Origin: Clostridia bacterium
GTDB taxonomy: Bacteria > Bacillota > Clostridia > Oscillospirales > Acutalibacteraceae
DNA: 64,000 nucleotides
Reading direction: 5' to 3'
NCBI GenBank assembly: GCA_017438845.1
Contig: JAFRUO010000025.1
Coordinates: forward strand, 1-64,000
Below the pieces are notes generated by a model, which saw nothing but the letters and a program-made list of their open reading frames with translations, did no database searches and was not told where the DNA came from. This document shows, in pieces, positions 36,949 through 45,378 of this stretch. The first letter of the stretch is position 1; each line of letters begins with the position of its first letter. The translations under genes were made by a program, and so were the position numbers.

Positions 36949-37812
36949 TTATTTCCTTTCAACAACCGCAATCCTTTCCCCGAGGTCGTTGAGTTCCGCG
37001 AAGTTCGGGCGTTCAAAATCGGTTTGGTTGGGGGTATGGTATGTTAAATAAAGTTTGCCGTTAAAGTCTTTAAAAATCATACCGTGCCCGCCGTCGCTGT
37101 CAACCAACGGTTCAAGATGTTCAAAGCCGCCTTGTATGCTTCCGTCTGTAAAGCGTACAAGGCATTCGGCATATTTGCCGTCTATAAATGTGGACCATAT
37201 CATCAGCAGAGTATCGCTCTTTGTTCTGAACATAAACGGACCGTCCGTAATATAGTGCTCGCCCTCGGGCTTTTTTTCAATATAATACGGTGATGAGCCG
37301 TGAAACAGAAGCTGCGGCTCACCGACTGTCTTTTTAAGCTCGCTGTCAAGCTCGGCAAAGCAGATGCTTCCGTCGGTAATCTGCGTATGCTCATGACAAA
37401 ATACAATATACGGCGTGCCGTTTTCGACGTAAAACGTGCCGTCAAGGCATTCCCAACCGTCGGGCGTAACTGCGCCGTCACTGTGCGGATAAAACGGTCC
37501 GGCAGGACGGTCGGCTTTTAGAATGTACGTCCCCCTGAGTCCGTCAGGCTTTGTAAAGGTCGCAAACATATAATATGCGCCGTTATATTTATGAACCTCG
37601 GGAGCCCAGTTAACGTCCGTGTTAAGACCGTATAAATCGGACCCGAAGCACTCCGCAGGCTCGCTCCAGTGTTGTAAATCCTCCGAAATATAAACATCGA
37701 AGCCGTTTACTCCCGTGCCGAAGTTTGCCGCCCTTGTTCCGTAAAGATAATACTTTCCGTTTTCACAAAGCACAAACGGATCACGTATATTTATATCCCC
37801 GTTTAATGGCAT
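36949..37812 (-). CDS. GH43-like five-blade beta-propeller glycosidase
   Basis: A 287-residue single-domain GH43-like enzyme. The catalytic-base region INIRDPFVL is near residue 10 and the pKa-modulating aspartate in ECLDGTFYV near 125. The third position, usually glutamate, falls in YITDGPFMF (about 190), where an aspartate occupies the slot, so the acid may differ. No signal peptide. It is translationally linked to the nuclease gene, whose last codons contain its ribosome site (AAGGAG). Likely substrates are arabino- or xylo-oligosaccharides; unproven. Confidence 0.8.
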   Translation of the reverse strand: MPLNGDINIRDPFVLCENGKYYLYGTRAANFGTGVNGFDVYISEDLQHWSEPAECFGSDLYGLNTDVNWAPEVHKYNGAYYMFATFTKPDGLRGTYILKADRPAGPFYPHSDGAVTPDGWECLDGTFYVENGTPYIVFCHEHTQITDGSICFAELDSELKKTVGEPQLLFHGSSPYYIEKKPEGEHYITDGPFMFRTKSDTLLMIWSTFIDGKYAECLVRFTDGSIQGGFEHLEPLVDSDGGHGMIFKDFNGKLYLTYHTPNQTDFERPNFAELNDLGERIAVVERK

Positions 37813-37817
37813 ATTTG

Positions 37818-39515
37818 TTACTCCTTGTCACTTTTGTTAAACATACCCTGCGTATCCATTCTTTGAATAATAGACGCTATCTGCGCTCTTGAGGCGCCGT
37901 CTGTCGAAGCCACTCTTCCGTCAGCCATACCGCTTATAACACCGTTTTGTACCGCCCAGACAACTGCAGTTTTTGCAAAGCCGCTTACTCGGTTTGCGTC
38001 GGAAAATTTTGAAAGCGTCACGTCAACGTCCTTTATATCGGGTGAAGACATATATCTGTAAAGAATGGTTGCAACCTGCTCGCGGGTTATATTGTCGTTA
38101 ACTCCGAACTTTCCGTTTTGATAACCCGAAATAATACCGTTGTCAACCGCCCAGTTGACTGCCGGGGCGTAATACGCAGTATTGCTTACATCCGAAAGCT
38201 TCGAGCTCTTGCCCTCATATTCGGAAAGCTCTGCTCCTGCAATTCTCGCAAGTATCAGCACGAAATCCTGACGTTTGAGGCTGTCGCCGGGTCCGAATTT
38301 TTTGTTCTGATAACCCGTTATATATCCTCTCTCGGCAACGTATTTGACAGCGTCGTAATACCAGGAGCCCTGCTTGACATCAGGAAAGCCTTTATAGTCC
38401 GATTTTGTCGAGGCGTGAATAGTGTACACCCTTTCCTCACCGCACTCGGAACATTTTACCTTACGGTATCCGTCATCCGTTTGAGTTGCCGCTTTGGTCT
38501 GAGTAACTGCCCAGCTGTGCTCACAACCGTCGTGAGTGGGCGTCGTAAGTCCCGAAGGCACAGGCTTTGAAAACATTTTCCAGGCAAGCTCGGGATAGTC
38601 AATAAACACGTTACGGTTACCCTGCACCTGCTGAACAAGGTCGTTTCTCTTCATTTCCCAGGTGTCGACAGGGTCGTCCTCACACCACTGTAAAAGCGTG
38701 TCCAGACTTTCAATTACCGCCTGCCCCGAATTTGTTTTATCGTCCGAGTCCATAGCGGGCAGACTTTCTGTCATATCGGACATATCCGTATGAAGGTTAG
38801 GCTGACCCCATCTGCAGTAAACATAAAGCAGTATTCTCGCAACATCGCCCTTAACATCATCCTTACATTCAAACAAATCATAGCTGTTCATTGTCCAGTA
38901 AAGGGCTTCGCCGTCAATTATTCCCGTCTTGTATCCGTCCGCAAAGGCGTTTCTTACATAGCCGAAGGTGTGGTCGCTCTTTACGGCGTTTACCGTGCTG
39001 ACAGACGGTCTGAGATGATGCAAATCAGCACCGCCGTTTTTCATACTGTATGACGCTCTGCTCTTGGGCCAGATGTGCTCACGGTTCATCTCGACACCCT
39101 CTTTGTCCGCCATTATGTCAGAGTAAAACATAATATATGTCGTACTGCTGCTCACGGCGTCGGTGTACTGCCAGTAGTAAGCAAGAGAGCCTGCCTTGTA
39201 ACCGCTGTACGAGGTTTTATAGGTGTGCGTGCTGTCCATCAAGGAGTGCAAAGCGCTGTAAAGTTTGTTTCCTTTACACGCCGCATAGCTATATGTACTG
39301 TCCTTTGCTCCGGACTCCGAAAAAAGCTGAGCATAGCTGTACTGCCCCGAATAATATCTTTCCGCTTCGTCCGAAAGCTCTGTACAGACCTGATGCCTTT
39401 TGGCGCTGTTTGCCGCAGGCGGCTGAGGCGCAGCCGCAAACGCAGGCTGAACGCATAGGGCGATTATTATAAGCGCCAGTGCCGCCGAGGTGAATCTGTT
39501 TGTATGCTTTTTCAT
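37818..39515 (-). CDS. Secreted SLH-anchored endonuclease I-family nuclease
   Basis: A 565-residue surface protein. A signal peptide (AALALIIIALCVQPAFAAA) is followed by an EndA/NucM/Vvn-type nuclease domain (about residues 40-335), with the catalytic NREHIWPKS, the DLHHLRPS block, KGDVARILLYVYCRWG and the C-terminal QGNRNVFIDYPEL. A short cysteine-containing linker (ECGEERVY) precedes three SLH repeats (FPDVKQGSWYYDAV, SDVSNTAYYAPAV, and a third), which bind the cell wall. It should degrade extracellular DNA at the cell surface for nucleotide scavenging or biofilm control. It sits in an operon between an esterase and GH43. Confidence 0.9.
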   Translation of the reverse strand: MKKHTNRFTSAALALIIIALCVQPAFAAAPQPPAANSAKRHQVCTELSDEAERYYSGQYSYAQLFSESGAKDSTYSYAACKGNKLYSALHSLMDSTHTYKTSYSGYKAGSLAYYWQYTDAVSSSTTYIMFYSDIMADKEGVEMNREHIWPKSRASYSMKNGGADLHHLRPSVSTVNAVKSDHTFGYVRNAFADGYKTGIIDGEALYWTMNSYDLFECKDDVKGDVARILLYVYCRWGQPNLHTDMSDMTESLPAMDSDDKTNSGQAVIESLDTLLQWCEDDPVDTWEMKRNDLVQQVQGNRNVFIDYPELAWKMFSKPVPSGLTTPTHDGCEHSWAVTQTKAATQTDDGYRKVKCSECGEERVYTIHASTKSDYKGFPDVKQGSWYYDAVKYVAERGYITGYQNKKFGPGDSLKRQDFVLILARIAGAELSEYEGKSSKLSDVSNTAYYAPAVNWAVDNGIISGYQNGKFGVNDNITREQVATILYRYMSSPDIKDVDVTLSKFSDANRVSGFAKTAVVWAVQNGVISGMADGRVASTDGASRAQIASIIQRMDTQGMFNKSDKE

Positions 39516-39529
39516 TTTGTATAACCTGC

Positions 39530-41347
39530 TTATTTTTTAGTATTCTGATATTTGTCAATAAGCTGATAAAGCTCATAATTCGGATCCTTTATCATTTCAA
39601 CTTTTTTATCGAAGTTTAACACCCTGTCGGAGCTGTCGTTAAACTTTTTCCACTTCGGCAAGCCCTCCGCATTGGGGTCGCCCGATTTTATGAAATTAAT
39701 CCAATACTGCTGCATTATACGGGAAAGCTCACGGTCGGTTTCGTCATACAGGTCGGCATGACTGCCGAGGTTTCCGTAAGCATACGGCATTTCACCTGCG
39801 TGATTTGAGCCGAGTGATTTGTTTTCCTTAGTAAAATAATACTCGTAAACGGGCTTTCCCTGAGCAGAAAGGAGCGTTGACCAGTTATAATGACTGTACT
39901 GAAACCATGCCGCAGTGTAAATTCGGTTAGCGGAGCCCTTTGCGTTTCCGCCGCCCTCAACAATCGGCATGGAATACCGCTTCGACTGCTCATAAGGCGC
40001 GATAAGCTTAACCGCCTCGCCCGCATAATCTCCGAGCACGTTGCTTACAACCTGCTCATAATTGTCGGTGTTGACCTTTGCGGTAAAGAAAAACAGGTCG
40101 GATTCATGCTCATTGAAGCCGTTGAGCAAAGCCTGCTCGTTATTTTCTCCCTTTTCATATGTAAGATAGGGCTGTTCGGTTATGGCATAGCCGTCGACCG
40201 TCATGGCGCTGTTAGTGTACGAGGTGTTTACAAGCTTCTCAGCCGGCACATCTCTTAACTGCGAAATATTGTCGGCGGAAAATTCCTTCTGTATGTTTTC
40301 CCCCATTTCCAGAGCTTCGTCGAGAGCTCTGAAGGTGTGGTAAGGCTCAACAGGCGTAATTGAACTGCTTTCGGCAATCGCCCTTGTAAACAGTCCCTTT
40401 GCAAGCGGAGAAACACAGATGGCATTTACGCTTGACGAGCCTGCGCTTTCGCCTGCAATGGTTATATTGTCTTTGTCACCGCCGAAGCTTTCGATATTCT
40501 CGTTCACCCATTTGAGGGCGGCAATCTGGTCAAGCAGGCCGTAGTTGCCCGTAGTGCCGTTCGGTGATTCTTCCTTAAGCTCTTCGTTGGCATAGTAGCC
40601 GAAAACGTTAAGCCTGTAAGCGCAGTTAACCACGATTATCCCCTGACGTGCAAACGCCTCGCCGTTGTATTCACTGTACCAGGTCTGGCCGCCCGTCAGC
40701 GAGCCGCCGTGAATAAAGAAAAGCACGGGAGCGTTTTTTACATCGCCTGCAGGCTTCCATATATTAAGATAAAGCGAGTCCTCGCTCATGGCGCCGACAT
40801 AGTTGTCCTTTAAGCTTATTTTAAATCTGTGAAAAGCAAAAAGGTCGGCAAAGGAGTCATATATCGGGTGGTTTCTTTTCTGCATGGACATAGGCGCAAA
40901 ATAGTCGCATGCACGCACGCCCTGCCAGCTGTCGGGCTGCTGAGGCTCCTTCCATCGAAGCTCCCCGACAGGAGGCTTTGCGTAAGGTATTCCGGCAAAG
41001 ACCTCGACGCTCCTGTCTCCGTTATACACGCCGCTGAGCATACCCTGCTTTACCGATACCGCTTCGGTAGCCTCGGGATTTTTAACATCAACCGCAGGTA
41101 TCAGCTTTTCGGGAGGGCCCGAGAGGCTGAAAACAGCCGCCGAAATCACAACAAAGGCAACGAAGGCAAGCAACCGTAAATAAAGCTTTTTTCCGTTAAG
41201 CACCTTACCGTGAAGCAACACAAAGCCTGCGCTCAGAGCCAGAAACGCCGCCCAGCCGAGCAACGTATTTTTACCCAGCTCAAGCAGAACGGCAAAAATC
41301 AAAACGAACAGTACAAGAAAAACAATAAACGACTTTTTAAACTTCAT
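39530..41347 (-). CDS. Membrane-anchored type-B carboxylesterase
   Basis: A 605-residue protein. Three hydrophobic segments fill the first ~85 residues, then a type-B carboxylesterase domain (cholinesterase/pNB esterase fold) starts at about 100 (VFAGIPYAKPPVGELRW). The nucleophile elbow is ITIAGESAGSSSV (about 300), and the oxyanion-hole HGGSL is at about 215. The ATG at 41347 has AGGTGAGG in front; the longer reading is upstream of that site. It probably removes acyl groups from sugars or esters. It is the first gene of the esterase-nuclease-GH43 operon. Confidence 0.88.
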   Translation of the reverse strand: MKFKKSFIVFLVLFVLIFAVLLELGKNTLLGWAAFLALSAGFVLLHGKVLNGKKLYLRLLAFVAFVVISAAVFSLSGPPEKLIPAVDVKNPEATEAVSVKQGMLSGVYNGDRSVEVFAGIPYAKPPVGELRWKEPQQPDSWQGVRACDYFAPMSMQKRNHPIYDSFADLFAFHRFKISLKDNYVGAMSEDSLYLNIWKPAGDVKNAPVLFFIHGGSLTGGQTWYSEYNGEAFARQGIIVVNCAYRLNVFGYYANEELKEESPNGTTGNYGLLDQIAALKWVNENIESFGGDKDNITIAGESAGSSSVNAICVSPLAKGLFTRAIAESSSITPVEPYHTFRALDEALEMGENIQKEFSADNISQLRDVPAEKLVNTSYTNSAMTVDGYAITEQPYLTYEKGENNEQALLNGFNEHESDLFFFTAKVNTDNYEQVVSNVLGDYAGEAVKLIAPYEQSKRYSMPIVEGGGNAKGSANRIYTAAWFQYSHYNWSTLLSAQGKPVYEYYFTKENKSLGSNHAGEMPYAYGNLGSHADLYDETDRELSRIMQQYWINFIKSGDPNAEGLPKWKKFNDSSDRVLNFDKKVEMIKDPNYELYQLIDKYQNTKK

Positions 41348-41376
41348 ACCCTCACCTCTTTTTTTATTACATTTTG

Positions 41377-41405
41377 ATTTTACCATATATCTTTATTACA
41401 TTCAA
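41377..41405 (-). promoter_or_regulatory. Promoter of the esterase-nuclease-GH43 operon
   Basis: Minus strand TTGAAT (41405-41400), 17-base spacer, TAAAAT (41382-41377). Confidence 0.7.
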
Positions 41406-41451
41406 TTACACTTTTGTGCGACTGTGTCAATTTTCTTTAATTTATGGCAGT

Positions 41452-41487
41452 AAAGTACAAGCAATGGTACTTTGTATGCGGTATAAT
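41452..41487 (+). promoter_or_regulatory. TATAAT promoter with inverted repeat at the -35 position
   Basis: AAAGTAC (41452-41458) and GTACTTT (41467-41473), 8 bases apart, lie upstream of TATAAT (41482-41487) in front of the small membrane gene; no good -35 hexamer is present, so an activator or repressor probably binds here. Confidence 0.5.
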
Positions 41488-41519
41488 ATAACCAAACTAA
41501 AAAGAAAGAGGGTTTTATT

Positions 41520-41747
41520 ATGAACTTTATTTTTGCAGACATTTTTTCGGATTTCGGATCCAATGCGCTGCTTACAAGTATTCTGTTGCTTGCGGCGGGA
41601 ATTGCATTGCTCGGTCTTGTTCTGAATTTCCTTTATCAGGTGCCGAAGTCGCTTAAGAGAATCGCCGACGCGCTTGAAAACGGAAAAATTCAAAAGAAAA
41701 AGGGCGACCTGAGCGGGCGTGACGATATGTCAATGTTTATTAAATAA
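41520..41747 (+). CDS. Small single-span membrane protein, unknown
   Basis: A 75-residue protein with one clear hydrophobic segment (about residues 16-42, LLTSILLLAAGIALLGLVLN) and a basic C-terminus (KSLKRIADALENGKIQKKKG). A good AAGAAAGAGGG precedes the start. I do not recognise a family. It is followed by a 174-residue protein of unknown function and then the reverse transcriptase. Confidence 0.68.
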   Translation: MNFIFADIFSDFGSNALLTSILLLAAGIALLGLVLNFLYQVPKSLKRIADALENGKIQKKKGDLSGRDDMSMFIK

Positions 41748-41847
41748 CAGTAATAAATCCCGTTTGTTACGTCTTGACAACATCGCAGGTTTATCTTATA
41801 CTAAAACCGTACTCGGCGCAAATAACAATTTGAAGGGATTTGAAATT

Positions 41848-42372
41848 ATGGGACTTTTTGATTCACTTAAAAAAGCAGTTAACACAGATGCCCTCAAGAA
41901 TGTCGTCGGCGATGATGTATTGGAAAAACTCGGTCAGGCAGTTCAGCAGGGTATGGAAAAGGCGGGAATTGATTCCGCTAAGCCTTCTTCAGCTACCGGG
42001 CAGGCAGAGCCTGCACAGCCGGAAGTACAACATCCGGTGCCTCAAAAGGCGGTGTTTGTTGCTGACCGTTTTAATGACTTTGACGCAATTATAAGCCGAA
42101 ACTTCCCCGACTTTGAGGTAAGGCGTAACGTATCCGCCGACACGCTTCAGCCGGGTTGTCATCCTGCATGTACTCCCGTACAGTTTTTGTTTTACAGAGA
42201 CGGCTCTCCCGTGCTTGCAGTTGTTCTTGTTAAAACCAACAACTACCGCGGTATGAATGTAGTTGCAACAAAGAAAATTTGCGAGAACCTCGGAATACGC
42301 TACATACGCTTTTATCACGAGTATGAAAACGCTGAGGACTACGTAGTAAAAAGAATAAGAGAAAACCTGTAA
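41848..42372 (+). CDS. Conserved-looking soluble protein of unknown function (174 residues)
   Basis: A 174-residue protein starting MGLFDSLKKAVNTDALK; the ATG at 41848 has GAAGGGA in front. The N-terminal ~55 residues look amphipathic and helical, a Pro/Gln-rich linker follows, and the C-terminal ~100 residues have alternating beta and helix with a QFLFYRDGSPVLAVVLVKTN core. This tail could be a restriction-endonuclease-like fold, but no catalytic motif is certain. It ends 11 bases before the inverted repeat that borders the reverse transcriptase RNA, so it may or may not be part of that unit. No function assigned. Confidence 0.7.
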   Translation: MGLFDSLKKAVNTDALKNVVGDDVLEKLGQAVQQGMEKAGIDSAKPSSATGQAEPAQPEVQHPVPQKAVFVADRFNDFDAIISRNFPDFEVRRNVSADTLQPGCHPACTPVQFLFYRDGSPVLAVVLVKTNNYRGMNVVATKKICENLGIRYIRFYHEYENAEDYVVKRIRENL

Positions 42373-42383
42373 CACTGTTTTTT

Positions 42384-42508
42384 ACAGAGCCAAGATGCCA
42401 TGCGCCTGCGTGGGACAAAGCGTGAAAGATCAGGGCACTTTGCAGGCAGTCCTTTCACGTGCAGTCCTGTATCGCAATTTTGCGATTTTAAATCGTTCTT
42501 GGCTCTGT
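42384..42508 (+). ncRNA. Candidate structured RNA with closing 12-bp helix, upstream of the reverse transcriptase
   Basis: ACAGAGCCAAGA (42384-42395) and TCTTGGCTCTGT (42497-42508) are perfectly complementary, followed by T5. The 101 bases between them hold a CATGC/GCGTG hairpin with loop GCCT (42399-42412), an 8-bp CGTGAAAG/CTTTCACG stem (42421-42428, 42452-42459), and a 7-bp ATCGCAA/TTGCGAT hairpin (42471-42486). GCAGTCCT is repeated directly at 42446 and 42461. The three hairpins inside a long closing helix resemble retron-like or attenuator RNAs; the retron assignment is not certain. Confidence 0.55.
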
Positions 42509-42516
42509 TTTTAATT

Positions 42517-43719
42517 ATGGATATTTTGGAAAAGCTTCTGTGCGATGAGGAGTGGCAAAGCTTTTTAAGCTACAAAAAGCAAAAGGGACATCTGTCGTCG
42601 TCAGAGGAAAAAGCACTGAATGAATTTATCAACAAAAAAGCATACCTTACTGTCGCAAACCGACTGAACTGCGGCGGTAGTTTTTCGGTGCCCGAAGCCG
42701 TAAAAATCAACAAAAGCTTCTCGGATAAAAAGCGGACCGTATTTGTTTTTCCTCCCGAGGAAAACACAGTACAGAAAATGCTTGCCTATCAGCTTCTCGG
42801 CTATGACGGTGTTTTTTGCGACAATCTTTTTTCGTTTCGCAGAGAACTGGGCGTTAAAAAAGCGCTTTTCTCAATCATCGGCGTTCCCGACATCCGCTTA
42901 AAATACAGCTACAAGCTTGACATCTCCGACTACTTCAACTCCGTTGACGCAAAGCTTTTGCTCCCGCAGCTGAAAGCGGTGCTGTCCGACGAGCCGAGAC
43001 TGTACTCGCTAATTGAGAATATGCTTTTAACCCCGTATGCACTTGTCGACGGAAAAAAGCAGGAAATCAAGAAGGGCATTCTCGCAGGCTCTCCCGTTTC
43101 GGGCTTCCTTGCAAACCTGTTTTTAACGGAGCTTGACAGGCATTTTTATAAGCTCGGCGTGCCCTATGCAAGGTATTCGGACGACATAATACTTTTTGCC
43201 GACACCCCGGAGGAGCTGACGGCGCACACCGATTACATCAATCAATTTTTAGCAGAGCATTCGCTTTCGGTAAACACCGAAAAGGTATTTACCTCGGCAC
43301 CGTGTGAGAAGTGGACATTTCTCGGATTTTGTTACCGTGACGGAATAATTGACATTTCCGAAGCCTCAAAAAACAAGCTTAAGAAAAAAATGAGGCGTAA
43401 GGCGAACGCTCTCGTCAGGTGGAAAAGGAAGAAAAATGCGGAGCCCGAAAGAGCTGTCAGGGCGTTTATAAGGCATTTTAACCGTAAGCTTTTTTGCAAC
43501 CCGATAAAAAACGAGCTCACCTGGGCAAGGTGGTATTTCCCGATAATCAACACGGACGAAAGCCTTAAGGAGCTTGACGCCTATATGCAGCAGTGTATGC
43601 GTTACATAGCAACCGAAAAGCGAAGCAAGGCTCAGTTCAACTTTAAATATGAGCAGATGAAAAGCCTCGGCTACACAACTCTTGTAAACAGTTTTTATAA
43701 AAGTAAAGGAAAGGAATAA
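42517..43719 (+). CDS. Reverse transcriptase, group II-like/unassigned class
   Basis: From the ATG at 42517 this is a 400-residue reverse transcriptase. The fingers/palm region runs about residues 70-260, with KLDISDYFNSVD (first catalytic aspartates, about 135), KKGILAGSPVSGFLANLF, and the active-site YARYSDDIILF (YSDD at about 220-223, where most bacterial enzymes have YADD). A group II-intron-like WTFLGF block at about 268 and a basic thumb (KLKKKMRRKANALVRW) with a C-terminal tail follow. I do not see the VTG-type motif of retrons or an endonuclease domain. No ribosome site precedes the ATG. The frame is open from 42400, through the structured RNA. It is the only gene between the RNA and a terminator. 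Confidence 0.85.
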   Translation: MDILEKLLCDEEWQSFLSYKKQKGHLSSSEEKALNEFINKKAYLTVANRLNCGGSFSVPEAVKINKSFSDKKRTVFVFPPEENTVQKMLAYQLLGYDGVFCDNLFSFRRELGVKKALFSIIGVPDIRLKYSYKLDISDYFNSVDAKLLLPQLKAVLSDEPRLYSLIENMLLTPYALVDGKKQEIKKGILAGSPVSGFLANLFLTELDRHFYKLGVPYARYSDDIILFADTPEELTAHTDYINQFLAEHSLSVNTEKVFTSAPCEKWTFLGFCYRDGIIDISEASKNKLKKKMRRKANALVRWKRKKNAEPERAVRAFIRHFNRKLFCNPIKNELTWARWYFPIINTDESLKELDAYMQQCMRYIATEKRSKAQFNFKYEQMKSLGYTTLVNSFYKSKGKE

Positions 43720-43753
43720 GATTCTGAACGAATTAATTCAGAACCTTATTCCT
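43712..43753. terminator. Bidirectional terminator between reverse transcriptase and methyltransferase genes
   Basis: AGGAATAAG / CTTATTCCT (9 bp) enclosing TTCTGAA / TTCAGAA (7 bp) around an AT loop; the stem begins in the last codons of the reverse transcriptase. Confidence 0.72.
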
Positions 43754-44495
43754 ATTTATGAAACACAAACAGATACTCATGTGCTATGAGTAAGAAGTTG
43801 TATTTTATACTGTTTGTTTTCCAGTAGCCTGTTGCTTTGCAGTTATGTTGCTCTTTAATAATTATCTCCTTGAGCTTGAATCCGGCATCTTGAAAGATTT
43901 TCATAACATCAAAACTCATTGGAACCATATGACCTTTTTGTCTTGTATCGCCCATTAAGATAGCACAGAATTTACCCGGCTTCAAAACACGGTAGCTCTC
44001 AGCAGCTACCTTTTTCATTTCTTCAAGAAACTCCGGCACTTTCAAATGAGAAAGGTCGTTTTCAATATCTTCGCTATATTGAATTATATTGGCATAAGGC
44101 GGATGCGTACAAATAAGGTCAACCGATTCATCAGGAAGAAAATCAATGTTCCTTGCATCGCCGAGTTTAATATGTACTGTTCCGCAGTTATCCCTTTCAA
44201 AATCGCACTTTTCTTTGCATCTCTCAAGAGCATCGGGATTAACATCAATGCCGACAACGTTTCTGTTAAGCAGTTTCGCTTCTACGAGAGTTGTGCCGCC
44301 ACCGGCAAACTGGTCAAGTACTAAGTCGCCTTCTTCTGAATAGCGTAGAATTATATTTCTTGGTATGTAAGGCGACCAATTGCCACGGTATTTTGCATCA
44401 TGCGTAGCCCACTTACCTCTGTCAGGAAACGACCACACTGTGTTGGTTTCTAATTCAAAATCATCGGGTTCCCACTTTTTAATTATACTTGTCAT
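43752..44495 (-). CDS. Second DNA methyltransferase of the DpnII-type system (DpnA-like)
   Basis: A 247-residue SAM-dependent DNA methyltransferase. The SAM motif LDQFAGGGTTLVEAK (about residue 60) and the catalytic motif ICTHPPYANI (about 130, of the xPPY type) are visible, and SYRVLKPGKFCAILMGDT follows. M1 and R genes upstream overlap or nearly abut it (TAATG with the R stop), giving order M1-R-M2; in S. pneumoniae the order is dpnM-dpnA-dpnB. It may modify single-stranded DNA as DpnA does, or have a different target. The gene is AT-rich like its partners. Confidence 0.82.
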   Translation of the reverse strand: MTSIIKKWEPDDFELETNTVWSFPDRGKWATHDAKYRGNWSPYIPRNIILRYSEEGDLVLDQFAGGGTTLVEAKLLNRNVVGIDVNPDALERCKEKCDFERDNCGTVHIKLGDARNIDFLPDESVDLICTHPPYANIIQYSEDIENDLSHLKVPEFLEEMKKVAAESYRVLKPGKFCAILMGDTRQKGHMVPMSFDVMKIFQDAGFKLKEIIIKEQHNCKATGYWKTNSIKYNFLLIAHEYLFVFHK

Positions 44496-45361
44496 TATTT
44501 AAAGACCTCGTTAATGATACCATTTTCCATATCACTTATGCTGTAAATATGTTCCATTACATCGAATGTTTCTTCAAGGTTATGTCTTGCACTGTTCCAA
44601 CCATTGCCGTCTGTAAACCAAACAAAAGTTACACCATCTATGGTATCAATTTCCTGTGCTAGAGTTTTATAGCTTCTTGCTGTTTCATTCAGCTTAGAGC
44701 CGCCGCCTGAATAAAAATTGGTTTCAATTGCATATATCATTTTATCAGTTTTAACAACATAATCAAAGCGTTTTTCCATCTTGCCTTGATTTGAAATAGC
44801 TGAGAGATCGATTTTCCATTTTTCCTCTATTTCATGAATATACATTTCTTTGAAATAAGTGCTATTTTTCTTAAATCCGGCTTTAACAATGAATGATTCA
44901 ACTAAATCTTCCATAAGATGACCGCCACGATTCTTTCTTCCATTTGAATCAAGACCTACTTCAACACCTACAACATAATCTACAAGATTATTGATAATAT
45001 GATTTTGAAGCAAATCAAACAACCCCGTCTTATCCATGAAATAAGAATAATCGGCAATAGTTAAATCGGTATTGTTATTTGGATTGAACTCATATAACAA
45101 GCCGCCGTTTTCATCTTGGCAGTATATCTCAAATTCTCTTTTAGCTATCAAAATAGGAATTGTTTTTTTGATTTCGGGATATGTTTCTAGCAACTTTTCA
45201 AAATCGGATTCGATGTTTTTACTGCCTATCAGTGAATTCAAAATGTTTAGTTGAATCTTGAATTCATCTGCATTTTTATATACTTTCTTGAAATTTATGT
45301 AGTAGTCATAACTTGCGATACTGCTTCTGAAACTGTTGAGCCATTTATTAAAATCTCTCAT
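44495..45361 (-). CDS. DpnII-family type II restriction endonuclease (GATC)
   Basis: A 288-residue protein of exactly the DpnII length. It has the family blocks FKKVYKNADEFK, LNSLIGSKNIESDFEKLLE, LVDYVVGVEVGLDSNGRKNR and the C-terminal NFYSGGGSKLNETARSYK, the last with the catalytic-type Glu/Gly pattern. Cognate enzymes cut 5'-GATC-3' that lacks adenine methylation; specificity here is inferred by family. It has a GGAGG ribosome site, lies 17 bases after the Dam-like methyltransferase stop, and overlaps the second methyltransferase start. Confidence 0.93.
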   Translation of the reverse strand: MRDFNKWLNSFRSSIASYDYYINFKKVYKNADEFKIQLNILNSLIGSKNIESDFEKLLETYPEIKKTIPILIAKREFEIYCQDENGGLLYEFNPNNNTDLTIADYSYFMDKTGLFDLLQNHIINNLVDYVVGVEVGLDSNGRKNRGGHLMEDLVESFIVKAGFKKNSTYFKEMYIHEIEEKWKIDLSAISNQGKMEKRFDYVVKTDKMIYAIETNFYSGGGSKLNETARSYKTLAQEIDTIDGVTFVWFTDGNGWNSARHNLEETFDVMEHIYSISDMENGIINEVFK

Positions 45362-45378
45362 TTATAAAATCCTCCAAA

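Noticed and set aside
42384..42508. Confident retron call for the reverse transcriptase and RNA
   Set aside because: The long inverted repeats fit, but the enzyme lacks the retron VTG-type motif and I see no clear branching-G context, so retron is listed only as a possibility.
42384..43719. Diversity-generating retroelement
   Set aside because: No template/variable repeat pair with adenine-specific differences and no Avd-like gene nearby.
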